Positions 1 through 10,300 are shown, counted from the first letter of the stretch. The stretch is 17,436 nucleotides of DNA from Pseudomonadota bacterium (GCA_023458595.1 JAEWYT010000127.1:1-17436); one strand, 5' to 3'. Numbers and translations: made by a program. Notes: a model not told the origin generated them from the letters alone.

Positions 1-59
1 GGGTTTCACCCCCCAAAAGCCTTCCCATTTCCCCCGCGGCCCCCACGGCGCCTCGACCG

Positions 60-1859
<1,800 letters not shown>

Positions 1860-1998
1860 GGCGGCGCTGATAGCACCGGATATCGGGGGAGGGAAGCCGT
1901 TACGAGAGGCGAGCGGCAGCCCCGGTGGCGACGGGGAAATGAAGGCGAGAGGCGGGGAGCGAGCGCAGCGACCGGCCGGGAAGCAAACGGAACCGGCG

Positions 1999-2757
1999 TC
2001 AGCCGGGCTCGCCGTTCCCCGAGAGAACCTGCGCGCTGCCGCCGATCCCGCTGCGGAACGCCTCGTCGAAGCTGACGCCGCCGACCGACCAGGCATGGCC
2101 CCCGCCCGGCGCCTCGAGGCGCCAGTCCGCGCTCCAGCCGCGCTTGCCGGGGTCCCAGGTCAGCGACCCGGCGAGCGGCACGAGGCCGGCTCGCTCGCCG
2201 TCCCGCTGCCCCTCCGCGCGCGGCAGTTCGACGTCGAGGCCGAACCGCTCGGCTGCGTCCGCGAGCGCCTCGCGCATGTCGCGGCCCTTCGCCCCGTCCT
2301 CGGTGAGCGCGAAGCCGGTGTCGCCGTTGCGTACGGTCAGGCGCATCGAAAGGCGGGGGCGCGGCTGAGGCCACGGCCTGCGGCCGAGGCCCTCGAGCGC
2401 GGCGTCGATGCGGTCGGGATCGAAGTCGACGGTGAGGACGTGCGGCCGCTCGCGCGAGCCCTGCTCGTCGTGCACCGGGATGCCGGCCATGCGGTCCCGG
2501 AAGGTCGCCGAGGCGACCATGGCCCGCGCGTCGCCGGCGAGCTTCGCCGCCGCAGGGTCGGAGCCGAGCCGGGGATCGCCGGACACCTTGACGAGCACGG
2601 CGGCGAGGCAGCGCGGCAGGCCCGCGGCGAGGCTTTCGGGGCTGCGGCCGGTGACGACCGTGCTCGCCCGGTACAGGCTCTCGCCCGCGCCCGCGCTTCC
2701 CGCGGCGTTCGCCGCCAGAAGCCCGACCGCCGCCAGCACTCCGAGAGCCCGTCGCAC
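1999..2757 (-). CDS. DUF2066 domain-containing exported protein
   Basis: The product has 252 residues. The N-terminus has a positively charged start followed by a hydrophobic, alanine-rich segment ending near AGSAGAG (about residues 1-25), a plausible Sec signal peptide, so it is probably periplasmic or envelope-associated. The mature part opens with a stretch around YRASTVVTGRSPESLAAGLP and LVKVSGDPRL, which I recognise as typical of DUF2066 proteins of alphaproteobacteria. No catalytic motif is apparent and the function is unknown. The start is a GTG at 2755-2757, supported by a GAGGAG Shine-Dalgarno about 7 bases upstream. It lies 28 bases after the RND permease stop on the same strand, so it is probably co-transcribed with the pump. 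Whether it assists the pump is not shown by sequence. The family call is from recognition of the N-terminal half only. Confidence 0.8.
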   Translation of the reverse strand: MRRALGVLAAVGLLAANAAGSAGAGESLYRASTVVTGRSPESLAAGLPRCLAAVLVKVSGDPRLGSDPAAAKLAGDARAMVASATFRDRMAGIPVHDEQGSRERPHVLTVDFDPDRIDAALEGLGRRPWPQPRPRLSMRLTVRNGDTGFALTEDGAKGRDMREALADAAERFGLDVELPRAEGQRDGERAGLVPLAGSLTWDPGKRGWSADWRLEAPGGGHAWSVGGVSFDEAFRSGIGGSAQVLSGNGEPG

Positions 2758-2785
2758 GGTCCGGCTCCTCGCGTCTCCCGCCCCG

Positions 2786-5700
2786 CTACTCCGCCACTTC
2801 CCCGGTGACCGGGCCGGACTGGGTGTCCTTGCGGCCGGGGCCGAGCCTCTCGGCGACCCATTCGAACATGACGTAGAGCCCGGGGATCAGCAGGATGCCG
2901 AAGAACGTCGCCGCCGCCATGCCGCCGAGCACGGTGAAGCCCATCGACACGCGGCTCGCCGCGCCGGCGCCGTTGGCGAGCACCAGCGGGATCACGCCGA
3001 GCACGAAGGCGATCGCGGTCATCAGCACGGCGCGGAAGCGCATGTGCGCGCCCTCCATCGCCGACTCGATCAGCGATTTCCCCGCCTCGCGCCGCTCCTT
3101 GGAGAACTCCACGATCAGGATCGCGTTCTTCGCCGCGAGCCCTATCAGCAGCACCATGCCGATCTGGCAGTAGATGTTGTTGGCGATGCCGACCACGGCG
3201 ATCGTCGAGATGGCGCCGAGCACGGCGACCGCCACCGACGTGATCACCGCGAAGGGCACCGACCAGCTCTCGTACTGGCCGACGAGGAACAGGTAGCCGA
3301 AGATGATCGCCAGGGCGAAGATCATGCCGACCTGGCCGCCGGCTGTGACTTCCTGGTAGGTCAGGCCCGACCACTCGTAGCTGTAGCCCTGCGGCAGGGT
3401 GTTCTCGGCCACCTCCTTCAGCGCCTCGATGGTCTGGCCGGACGAGAAGCCCGGCGCCGACGAGCCGTTGATGGTGGCGGAGGCGAAGTTGTTGTAGCGC
3501 ATCACCAGGGTCGGGGCGAGGTCGGGCTCGACGGTCGCCAGCGTGCGGACCGGCACCATCTGGCCGTCGTCGTTGCGCACCCACAGGTTCAGGATGTCCT
3601 GGATCTCGGTGCGGTAGCGCTCGTCGGCGGCGAGGTTCACCTGGTAGGTGCGTCCGTAGGCGTTGAAGTCGTTGACGTAGAGCGAGCCGAGCTGCGCGCC
3701 GAGCGTCTGGAACAACGTCGAGACCGGCACCTTGAGGCTCTGCGCCTTGTCGCGGTCGACGTCGAGCAGCAGCGTCGGAACGCTCGCCGAGAAGGTCGAG
3801 TAGGCCCGCGAGATCGCAGGGTTGCCGTTGGCCGCCACGACGAAGGACTGCATCACCGAGGCGAGTTCCTCGGGCGACTGCCCGCCGAGCGCCTCGAGCT
3901 GCATGTCGAAGCCGCCGGTTGCGCCGATGCCGGGGATCGCCGGCGGCGGAAACGCCAGGATGTCGGCTTCCGCGATCTGCGAGAACTGCTCGCTCAGGCT
4001 GGTGTAGATGCCGCGCAGGCTGAGTTCGGGCGTCTGGCGCTCGTCCCACGGCTCGAACACGACCACGGCGAGCGCGGTGTTCGACGCCGATGCGCCGGAC
4101 AGGAGCGAGTAGCCGTTGACCGTGATGACGTCGGCGACGCCGGGCTGCTTCTTGGCGATCTCCTGGACCTGGTTCACCACCTCCTGGGTGCGCGGCTGCG
4201 AGGCGGCGTCGGGGAGCTGGATGTTGACGAACAGCGCGCCCTGGTCCTCGGTCGGGATGAAGCCCGTCGGCGTCTCCTTGAAGAGATAGCCGGCGGCGAG
4301 GCCGACGGCGAGGATGATCAGGCCGGCGATGATCGAGCGCCGCGCCAGCGCGCCGACGATACGGGTATAGCCGTCGCGGGTCTTGTCGAGGCCGAGGTTG
4401 AACCAGCGGAACGGCCCGCGCGCCTGCCGCGGCGGCCGCAGCACCACGGCGCACAGCGCCGGCGACAGCGTCAGGGCGTTCAGGGCCGACAGGGTCACTG
4501 CGGCGCAGATCGTCACCGCGAACTGCCGGTAGAGCTCGCCGGTGATGCCCGGCAGGAAGCCGACGGGAGCGAACACGGCGATCAGCACCAGCGTGGTGGC
4601 GATGATCGGTCCCGTCACCTGCTTCATCGAGCGGTGCGCGGCCTCCTTGGCCGTCGTTCCCGGCTCCTCCTCCATGATGCGCTGGACGTTCTCGACCACG
4701 ACGATGGCGTCGTCGACGACGAGGCCGATCGCGAGGATGATCGCGAACAGCGTGATCGTGTTCGCCGAGAACCCGAGCGCCAGCAGGATCGCGAAGGTGC
4801 CGATCAGCGAGACGGGAATCGTCAGGGCGGGGATCAGCGTGGCCCGCAGGTCCTGCAGGAAGATGAAGACGACGAGGAGGACGATGACGCCGGTCAGCGC
4901 CAGCGTCATGATGATCTCGTGGATCGTCGCGGTGACGAAGGCCGTCGAATCGTAGGTGACCTCGTAGTCGACATCCTCCGGGAAGCGCGATTTCAGCCGC
5001 TCTAGCTCGGCCCGGACGCCGTCGGCCACCGCGAGCGCGTTGGCGTTGGCCGACTGGTAGATCGCCAGCGTCGACGCCGGCTTGCCGTTGAGCTGGCTGG
5101 TGGCGGCGTAGGTCTGCGCGCCGAGCTCGATGCGGGCGATGTCGCGGACGCGGACGATGCCGCCGTCGGAATTGGTGCGCACGACGATGTCGCCGAACTG
5201 GTCGGTCGAGACCAGGCGGCCCTGCGCCGTGATGTTGTACTGGAGGACCTGCTGGTTGGAGATCGGCGGGGCGCCGACCGAGCCGACGGCGGCCTGGATG
5301 TTCTGGTCCGCGATCGCCTGGTAGACGTCCTGCGGCGTGATCGACAGCGCGGCCATGCGGTTCGGATCCATCCAGACGCGCATCGAGTAGTCGAGCTCGC
5401 CGAGGATCGAGGCGCTGCCGACGCCCTGCACGCGGGCGATCGGGTCCTTCACGTTGATCGACGTGAAGTTGGACAGGAAAAGACCGTCGTAGGTCTCCTT
5501 CGGCGAGAAGATGTTGACGATCAGCAGGAAGCTCGGCTGCTGCGTCGTCACCGTCACGCCGAGGTCGGTCACGGCCGCCGGGAGCTGCGGCAGCGCCGCC
5601 TGCAGGCGGTTCTGGACGTTGACCTGCGCGATGTCGGGGTCGGTGCCGATCTCGAAGGAGACGGAGAGGGTGTAGGTGCCGACCGACGCGCTCGTCGAGG

Positions 5701-5938
5701 ACATGTAGATCATGTTCTCGACGCCGTTGACCTGCTCCTCGATCGGGGCGGCGACGGTCTGGGCGATCGTCTCGGCGTCCGCGCCCGGATAGGTCGCCTC
5801 GACCTGCACGACCGGCGGCGTGATGTTCGGGTACTGCGCGACGGCGATGGCGTAGATGGCGATGGCGCCGACGAGCGTGATGACGATGGCGACGACCATC
5901 GCCAGTCGCGGACGTTCGATGAAGACGGACGAGAACAT
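2786..5938 (-). CDS. RND efflux pump inner-membrane permease (HAE1/AcrB-MexF family)
   Basis: This is a proton-driven drug/solute exporter that forms a homotrimer in the inner membrane and works with the adaptor encoded just upstream. Its 1050 residues are full length for the HAE1 family. The N-terminal transmembrane helix follows MFSSVFIERP, and the YPNITPP motif is at residues 36-42. The proton-relay aspartates Asp409-Asp410 are in GLVVDDAIVVVEN (AcrB Asp407/408 equivalents). The relay lysine Lys937 is in LIGLAAKNAILIVEF (AcrB Lys940 equivalent). Two large periplasmic loops flank these helical bundles, as expected from the duplicated RND fold. The gene follows the adaptor after only 6 bases, with a poor ribosome-binding site, which suggests translational coupling. 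Rhizobial relatives include Brucella BepE and Pseudomonas MexF types. Substrate cannot be read from the sequence. Confidence 0.96.
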   Translation of the reverse strand: MFSSVFIERPRLAMVVAIVITLVGAIAIYAIAVAQYPNITPPVVQVEATYPGADAETIAQTVAAPIEEQVNGVENMIYMSSTSASVGTYTLSVSFEIGTDPDIAQVNVQNRLQAALPQLPAAVTDLGVTVTTQQPSFLLIVNIFSPKETYDGLFLSNFTSINVKDPIARVQGVGSASILGELDYSMRVWMDPNRMAALSITPQDVYQAIADQNIQAAVGSVGAPPISNQQVLQYNITAQGRLVSTDQFGDIVVRTNSDGGIVRVRDIARIELGAQTYAATSQLNGKPASTLAIYQSANANALAVADGVRAELERLKSRFPEDVDYEVTYDSTAFVTATIHEIIMTLALTGVIVLLVVFIFLQDLRATLIPALTIPVSLIGTFAILLALGFSANTITLFAIILAIGLVVDDAIVVVENVQRIMEEEPGTTAKEAAHRSMKQVTGPIIATTLVLIAVFAPVGFLPGITGELYRQFAVTICAAVTLSALNALTLSPALCAVVLRPPRQARGPFRWFNLGLDKTRDGYTRIVGALARRSIIAGLIILAVGLAAGYLFKETPTGFIPTEDQGALFVNIQLPDAASQPRTQEVVNQVQEIAKKQPGVADVITVNGYSLLSGASASNTALAVVVFEPWDERQTPELSLRGIYTSLSEQFSQIAEADILAFPPPAIPGIGATGGFDMQLEALGGQSPEELASVMQSFVVAANGNPAISRAYSTFSASVPTLLLDVDRDKAQSLKVPVSTLFQTLGAQLGSLYVNDFNAYGRTYQVNLAADERYRTEIQDILNLWVRNDDGQMVPVRTLATVEPDLAPTLVMRYNNFASATINGSSAPGFSSGQTIEALKEVAENTLPQGYSYEWSGLTYQEVTAGGQVGMIFALAIIFGYLFLVGQYESWSVPFAVITSVAVAVLGAISTIAVVGIANNIYCQIGMVLLIGLAAKNAILIVEFSKERREAGKSLIESAMEGAHMRFRAVLMTAIAFVLGVIPLVLANGAGAASRVSMGFTVLGGMAAATFFGILLIPGLYVMFEWVAERLGPGRKDTQSGPVTGEVAE

Positions 5939-5944
5939 GGCGCG

Positions 5945-7141
5945 TCAGCTCGCGGGCTTGGCGGTGGTCGGCTTCACGACTTCGCCGGGCTTCACCTTCT
6001 GGATTCCGTCGACGATGATCGTGTCGCCCTGCTGCAGGCCGGAGGCGACGGCCCAGCCCGTCTGCATCTTGTCGGCCGTCTTGATGCGCTGGATCTGGGC
6101 GCGATTGTCCTTGTCGATGACCAGCACGTACGGCCCCTGCTTGTCCTGCAGGACGGCGCCCGCGGGCACGACCGGCATCATCTTGGGCTGGCCCATCGTG
6201 ATCTTCACGGAAACGAACTGTCCGGGCACCAGCACGAAGTCCTTGTTCGGGAAGTCGGCGTAGACGGCGATCGTGCCGGTGTTCGGATCGACCTCGTTGT
6301 CGATAAAGGAGATCTTCCCCTTGTCGGGATAGTCGTGACCGTTGGGCAGCACCAGGTTGGGCACGAAGTCCTCCTTCACGTCGAGATTGGGCGTGTCCGA
6401 GGCGCCGTTGGCCGTCTCGACCACCTGAACGTAGTCGCGGTCGGAGATCGAGAAGACCACCCGCATCGGATTCATCTGGACGACGGTCGACAGGGTGCCG
6501 GACGACGGGCTGACGAGATTGCCCTTGGTGTAGTTCGTCTTGCCGATGCGGCCGTCGATCGGCGACATCACCTTGGTATAGGACAGGTTGAGCTGGGCGG
6601 ACTCGATCTGGGCGTTCGCGCTGGCGATCTGCGCCTCGGCGTTCTGCAGGTTCGCGTAGGCGTTGTCGCGGTCGGCCTGCGCCTTGTCGACCATCGCCTG
6701 CGAGACCGTGTTGGACTTGAGAAGGGTCTTCTGGCGTTCCAGCGTCAGGTCGGCGTCCTGCAGCGTCGCCTCGGCGCCGGCCTTGGCGGCGTTGCCCTGC
6801 GCGAGCGCGGCCTGCGCGGCGGCCAGCGACGCCTCGTACGGACCGGTCTCGATCTGGTAGAGCTGCTCGCCGTTCGTGACCAGCGCGCCTTCCCGGAACA
6901 TCACCTCCTCGAGGAAACCCTCGACGCGCGCCTTCAGCTCGGTCTGCTGGATCGCCTGGACGCGGCCGACGAACTGGGTCGACTTGCTGACCTCCTCGTT
7001 CTTGACGGTCTGGACGACGACCGCGGGAGCGGGAGCGTCGGATCCGGATTTGTTGTCCTGCGCGACGGCGGCGCCGCACATCCCCAGCGCGACGGCGAGC
7101 CCGAGGCCTCCGGCGGCTGTGCGAATGGTCCTGATCGACAT
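5945..7141 (-). CDS. RND efflux periplasmic adaptor subunit (membrane fusion protein)
   Basis: This protein links the RND permease to an outer-membrane channel. It has 398 residues. A Sec signal peptide covers residues 1-27 (AVA before Gln28). A cysteine at residue 22 is preceded by Met, a poor lipobox, so signal peptidase I cleavage seems likelier than lipidation. Next come the beta-barrel/lipoyl region (VGRVQAIQQTELKARVEGFLEEV), a long alpha-hairpin rich in Ala/Gln/Asn (about residues 95-175), the second lipoyl half (LSYTKVMSPIDGRIGKTNYTKG) and the barrel domain (VLVPGQFVSVKI). The start ATG at 7141 has GGAG 7 bases upstream. This gene is first in the operon, and its upstream 160-base region (7142-7301) must hold the promoter. 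I found no convincing -35/-10 pair or regulator gene there. Confidence 0.95.
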   Translation of the reverse strand: MSIRTIRTAAGGLGLAVALGMCGAAVAQDNKSGSDAPAPAVVVQTVKNEEVSKSTQFVGRVQAIQQTELKARVEGFLEEVMFREGALVTNGEQLYQIETGPYEASLAAAQAALAQGNAAKAGAEATLQDADLTLERQKTLLKSNTVSQAMVDKAQADRDNAYANLQNAEAQIASANAQIESAQLNLSYTKVMSPIDGRIGKTNYTKGNLVSPSSGTLSTVVQMNPMRVVFSISDRDYVQVVETANGASDTPNLDVKEDFVPNLVLPNGHDYPDKGKISFIDNEVDPNTGTIAVYADFPNKDFVLVPGQFVSVKITMGQPKMMPVVPAGAVLQDKQGPYVLVIDKDNRAQIQRIKTADKMQTGWAVASGLQQGDTIIVDGIQKVKPGEVVKPTTAKPAS

Positions 7142-7301
7142 CGTTTCACTCCGAAAGTCGTTACCGGCGTGCCCGGGGCCAGGGAGCGCCCCCTAAGGCA
7201 ACTTACCGTCTGTACGCTGAATCGGGGAAGTCCACCCCCACGAAATTACAGGCCCCGCGGCCGTCGAACCGCCTGCCCGCCCGCAAGGAAGCGGCAAAAC
7301 C

Positions 7302-7970
7302 CTAAAAAACAGTCGCCACCTCGTCGAACGCCTTGCGCGCGATGTCGGGCACCGCGCAGTTCGCGGCCGGATAGCCGGCGACGACCAGCACATAGGGCTT
7401 CTCGTTGTCGGGCCGGTGACAGATCTCGTTGAGGAAGCCCATCGGCGCCGGCGTGTGGGTGAGGGTGGCGAGCCCGGCGTTGTGCAGGGCGGCGATCAAG
7501 AGGCCGGTGGCGATGCCGACCGATTCCGGCACGTAATAGTGCTTCACGCGCCGGCCGCCCCCGATGCCGTAGCGGGCCGCGAACACCGCGATCAGCCACG
7601 GTGCGGCCTGAAGGAACGGCTTGTCGGCGTCGGTACCGAGGGGCGCGAGCGCCTCGAGCCATTCCGCGCCCGCCCGGCCCGCGTAGAACTCCCGCTCCTC
7701 GGCCTCCGCCGCCTCGCGGATGCGCGCCTTGACGGTCGGATCGCCGATGATCGCGAAATGCCAGGGCTGCTGGTTCGCGCCCGAGGGCGCCGAGGCCGCC
7801 GTCATCACGCAGCTCTCGATCAGGCCTTGCGGCACCGGCCGGTCGGAGAAGTCGCGCACCGTGCGCCGCCGCGCCATCAGCGCCCGGAAATCGGCCGCCC
7901 GCGCCGCCATCTCGTTCGGCTCGCGTTCGACGAAATCGAGCGGCTTGAAACCTTCCGGGATGTTGCTCAT
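7302..7970 (-). CDS. Iodotyrosine deiodinase-like flavoprotein (nitroreductase superfamily)
   Basis: This 222-residue soluble FMN-dependent oxidoreductase resembles iodotyrosine deiodinase (IYD) along its whole length. FMN-binding segments are RRRTVRDFSDRP (34-45) and APSGANQQPWHF (61-72). The later blocks HYYVPESVGIATGLL and ALHNAGLATLTHTP match the IYD pattern, as does a C-terminal VPD (208-210). The active-site lid residues Glu92, Tyr96 and Lys117 have the same spacing as human IYD Glu157, Tyr161 and Lys182, which bind the halotyrosine zwitterion. Reductive dehalogenation of halotyrosines is therefore plausible. Nitroaromatic or quinone reduction is the alternative, since many family members are promiscuous. 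It lacks the membrane anchor of animal IYD. The gene starts 9 bases after the gamma-glutamyltransferase stop. Its AGAGGA Shine-Dalgarno overlaps that stop codon, so the two are translated from one mRNA. Confidence 0.88.
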   Translation of the reverse strand: MSNIPEGFKPLDFVEREPNEMAARAADFRALMARRRTVRDFSDRPVPQGLIESCVMTAASAPSGANQQPWHFAIIGDPTVKARIREAAEAEEREFYAGRAGAEWLEALAPLGTDADKPFLQAAPWLIAVFAARYGIGGGRRVKHYYVPESVGIATGLLIAALHNAGLATLTHTPAPMGFLNEICHRPDNEKPYVLVVAGYPAANCAVPDIARKAFDEVATVF

Positions 7971-7979
7971 GGCAATCCT

Positions 7980-9476
7980 CTAGACGATCCGGCTCGCCCC
8001 GCCGCGGCGCGGGTCGCCGGCGGCCTCGAAGCCGGCGCGGGCGGTGCGCTCCACCGCGTGGACCCCGCCGAAGAAGAGATTGTGGTCGGGCCACGCCCGA
8101 TGGTCGGGAAAGGCCTCGACCAGCCGCTCGCGGTCACCGCCCCCGGAGAAATCGCCAAAGAAGTCCTCGAAGTCGAGATGACCGCGCTCGACATGCAGGC
8201 GCGGTGCGTCGACGGCGTCCTTCAGCGGCATGCCGACAAGGCAGCGGTTCAGCAGCGCCTGCAGGATCGCCGTGCGGATGCGGTTCGAGCCGCCCGAGCC
8301 GAAGGCGATCACCGCGCCGTCCTTCCTGGCCGCGATCCCCGGCGTCATCATCGAGCCGAGCCGGGCTCCGGGCGTCCACCGGTGGAAGCCGCCGGGGTTC
8401 AGGTCTTCTTCCCCCAGCATGTTGTTGAGCATGAAGCCGCAGCCGGAAACGAGCCGGCCGTTGCCCTCGCCGTTGGAGACGGTCGCGGCGACCGCATTGC
8501 CGTCGGCGTCGATGACGCTGACATGGGTGGTGCCGCGCGTCGCAGCCCGCGTCGGCCTTTGCGCCGCCATGTCGAGGAGCCGCCCCGGATCGGTCGGCGC
8601 CTGCCGCCAGAACCGGTCGACGGCGTCGATCGCACCTGCGCGGGCGAGCGGATCGCCTGCCTCCCTTTGATCGAGGGTGCGCAGCATTGCGACGACCAGA
8701 GCGCCGCCGAGCGCCGGCGGCGGATTGAGCGCCACCGCCCATTCGTCCGCGCCGATCGCGGCCCGGACCGGCTCGCGCAGCTCGACCTCGAAGCCGTCGA
8801 TGTCCGCAGGGGTCAGGTGTCCGCCGTGGGATGTGGCGACGTCCGCCATTGCCCGGGCGATCTCGCCCTCGGTCGCGATCCTGAGGCCCTCGCGGCCGAT
8901 CGCCTCGATCGCCTCGCCGAGCGCGGGGTTCCTCAGCGTTCCGCCTTCCGCCGGCATCCTGCCGTCGGGCGCGAACAGGGCGGCGGCGTCAGGCGTCCAG
9001 CGGTAGATCGGCGCGACGATGTCGAACAGATAGGCCTGCAGCGGCGTGATGCGCACGCCTTCGCGCGCAAGGGCGACGGCATGTTCGGTCAGCCGCCGCA
9101 TCGGCAGGCTGCCGAGCTCGCCGTGGACGGCGAAGAGCCCCGGCACGAAGCCCGGTACGGCGGTTGCGCCCGCGCCGATGTGGAAGACCTGCGTCGCCGT
9201 GCCGAAATCGACGGTCACCTCGGCGAACTCGATCTCGTCCTCCGGGATCCGCCGCAGCGGCGCGGCGGTGAAGAAATCGAAGACGCGCGCGCGCCCGGCG
9301 GCCTGCGCCGTCAGGAAGCCGCCGCCGCCGGGGCTCGCCAGCACGGGCTCGCAGACGCAGGCGGTCCACAGCGCGGCGATCGCGGCGTCGAAGGCGTTGC
9401 CGCCGTCGGCGAGGATGTCGGCCGCCGCCTCGACCGTGAGCGGGTGGCCGGCCGCGACCGCGCCGCGCCCGCTCAT
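7980..9476 (-). CDS. Gamma-glutamyltransferase family protein (atypical Ntn hydrolase)
   Basis: The product has 498 residues and is shorter than Escherichia coli GGT (about 580). It carries the family blocks GGNAFDAAIAAL (25-36), EPVLASPGGGGF (43-54) and the autoprocessing nucleophile motif RGTTHVSVIDADGNAV. This predicts cleavage before Thr316 to give large and small subunits. LLNNMLGEEDLNP and GSGGSNRIRTA follow as in the small subunit. Two things are unusual. There is no signal peptide, so it should be cytoplasmic, whereas classical GGT is periplasmic. The arginine that holds the substrate alpha-carboxylate (E. coli Arg114, in DFREMAP) is Phe69 here (FDFFTAAP). It may therefore act on a gamma-glutamyl or other amide unlike glutathione. 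The start ATG at 9476 overlaps the TGA of the N-acetyltransferase gene as ATGA. A longer in-frame reading upstream to 10529 is only an overlap with that gene. Confidence 0.85.
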   Translation of the reverse strand: MSGRGAVAAGHPLTVEAAADILADGGNAFDAAIAALWTACVCEPVLASPGGGGFLTAQAAGRARVFDFFTAAPLRRIPEDEIEFAEVTVDFGTATQVFHIGAGATAVPGFVPGLFAVHGELGSLPMRRLTEHAVALAREGVRITPLQAYLFDIVAPIYRWTPDAAALFAPDGRMPAEGGTLRNPALGEAIEAIGREGLRIATEGEIARAMADVATSHGGHLTPADIDGFEVELREPVRAAIGADEWAVALNPPPALGGALVVAMLRTLDQREAGDPLARAGAIDAVDRFWRQAPTDPGRLLDMAAQRPTRAATRGTTHVSVIDADGNAVAATVSNGEGNGRLVSGCGFMLNNMLGEEDLNPGGFHRWTPGARLGSMMTPGIAARKDGAVIAFGSGGSNRIRTAILQALLNRCLVGMPLKDAVDAPRLHVERGHLDFEDFFGDFSGGGDRERLVEAFPDHRAWPDHNLFFGGVHAVERTARAGFEAAGDPRRGGASRIV

Positions 9477-10300
9477 CCGCCTTCCCCCCTGGCGAAGCGC
9501 TCGAGCACCGCGTCGAGGCTCGCGTCGTCGGGAAGGGCGATCGTGAAGGTGTCGGCGAGGACCTCGCGGAGCTCCGCCGCGGTCTCCAGCGCGCGCTGCT
9601 CCGACGGCGTGCCGAGGCGGTGGATCGACAGCGTGTTGTTCCGGAGGCCGAGGCGGCCCTCGTCCGTGGCGCGCGCGGCCATCAGCGTGTGGCGGAAGAT
9701 CGACTGCGGCCAGGTCGCGGTGAAGTGGTTCATCATCTCTATGTCCGGGGCGAGCTGCGCCGTGAGGTCGAACTCGTAAAGCGGCGTCCATGTCCCGCCG
9801 ACGAGCGCCTCGAGGCCGAAGCCGTTCCGCAGACGCGCGAGCCGGAACGGTTCGTGCGGGGTCTCCTGTTCGGCGTCCGCCTCCATCCTCAGCACTCCCG
9901 TCAGCGTCAGCCCGCCGTAGCCGACGTCGACGATCACCGGATCGCCGCCGACCTCGACGGCGAGCAGCATGTGCGTGCGCGGCAGCGGCGTGCCGGCGGG
10001 CTGGTTGCGGACGACCCGCGCGGCGAGCGCGGTCACCGGAAAGCCGAGCGCCGTGAGCGCGAGCGCGAGAAGGCTGTTGTGCTCGAAGCAGTAGCCGCCG
10101 CGCCGCTCGGCGACCAGCTTTTGCTGCACGGAGGCCGCGTCGAGGCGGATCGGGCGGCCGAGCAGCGGATCGAGGTTCTCGAAGGGGATCGACGTCGCGT
10201 GCGCGAGGACGAGCGTAGCCAGCGTCTCCCGCGTCGGGGCGGTATCGCCGGAATGGCCGATGCGGGCGAGATAGGCGTCGAGATCGAGGCTGTCCGTCAT
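9473..10300 (-). CDS. nat: Arylamine N-acetyltransferase
   Basis: This cytosolic enzyme transfers acetyl from acetyl-CoA to arylamines, arylhydroxylamines or hydrazines. Its 275 residues match bacterial NATs. The thiol-protease-like catalytic triad is visible as Cys71 (RGGYCFEHN), His110 (RTHMLLAV) and Asp125 (IVDVGYGG). The N-terminal IPFENLDPLLG motif (38-48) is also typical. The start ATG at 10300 has GGGAG 5 bases upstream. It is first in a three-gene operon and its TGA overlaps the ATG of the gamma-glutamyltransferase-family gene. A candidate promoter lies at 10325-10353, separated from pckA by a terminator. The physiological substrate cannot be inferred from the sequence. Confidence 0.94.
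   Translation of the reverse strand: MTDSLDLDAYLARIGHSGDTAPTRETLATLVLAHATSIPFENLDPLLGRPIRLDAASVQQKLVAERRGGYCFEHNSLLALALTALGFPVTALAARVVRNQPAGTPLPRTHMLLAVEVGGDPVIVDVGYGGLTLTGVLRMEADAEQETPHEPFRLARLRNGFGLEALVGGTWTPLYEFDLTAQLAPDIEMMNHFTATWPQSIFRHTLMAARATDEGRLGLRNNTLSIHRLGTPSEQRALETAAELREVLADTFTIALPDDASLDAVLERFARGEGG

Noticed and set aside
1..59. C- and G-run rich stretch after the lepA stop as a terminator
   Set aside because: No stable inverted repeat followed by a U-tract is visible on the - strand, and the window edge limits what can be read.
1860..2096. 79-codon N-terminal extension of LepA
   Set aside because: It has no resemblance to LepA, includes the end of the DUF2066 gene in another frame, and the canonical LepA start is the ATG at 1859.
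2337..7079. A 1580-codon - strand open frame over the pump operon
   Set aside because: It is out of frame with the adaptor and permease, is dominated by Arg/Gly/Pro/Asp, and shows no family resemblance. It is a frame shadow in GC-rich DNA.
7203..7220. Possible TetR-type operator before the RND adaptor (TAC-N5-GTA in the 160-base upstream region)
   Set aside because: Half-sites are only three bases and do not extend as a dyad. No regulator gene is in the window to support it.
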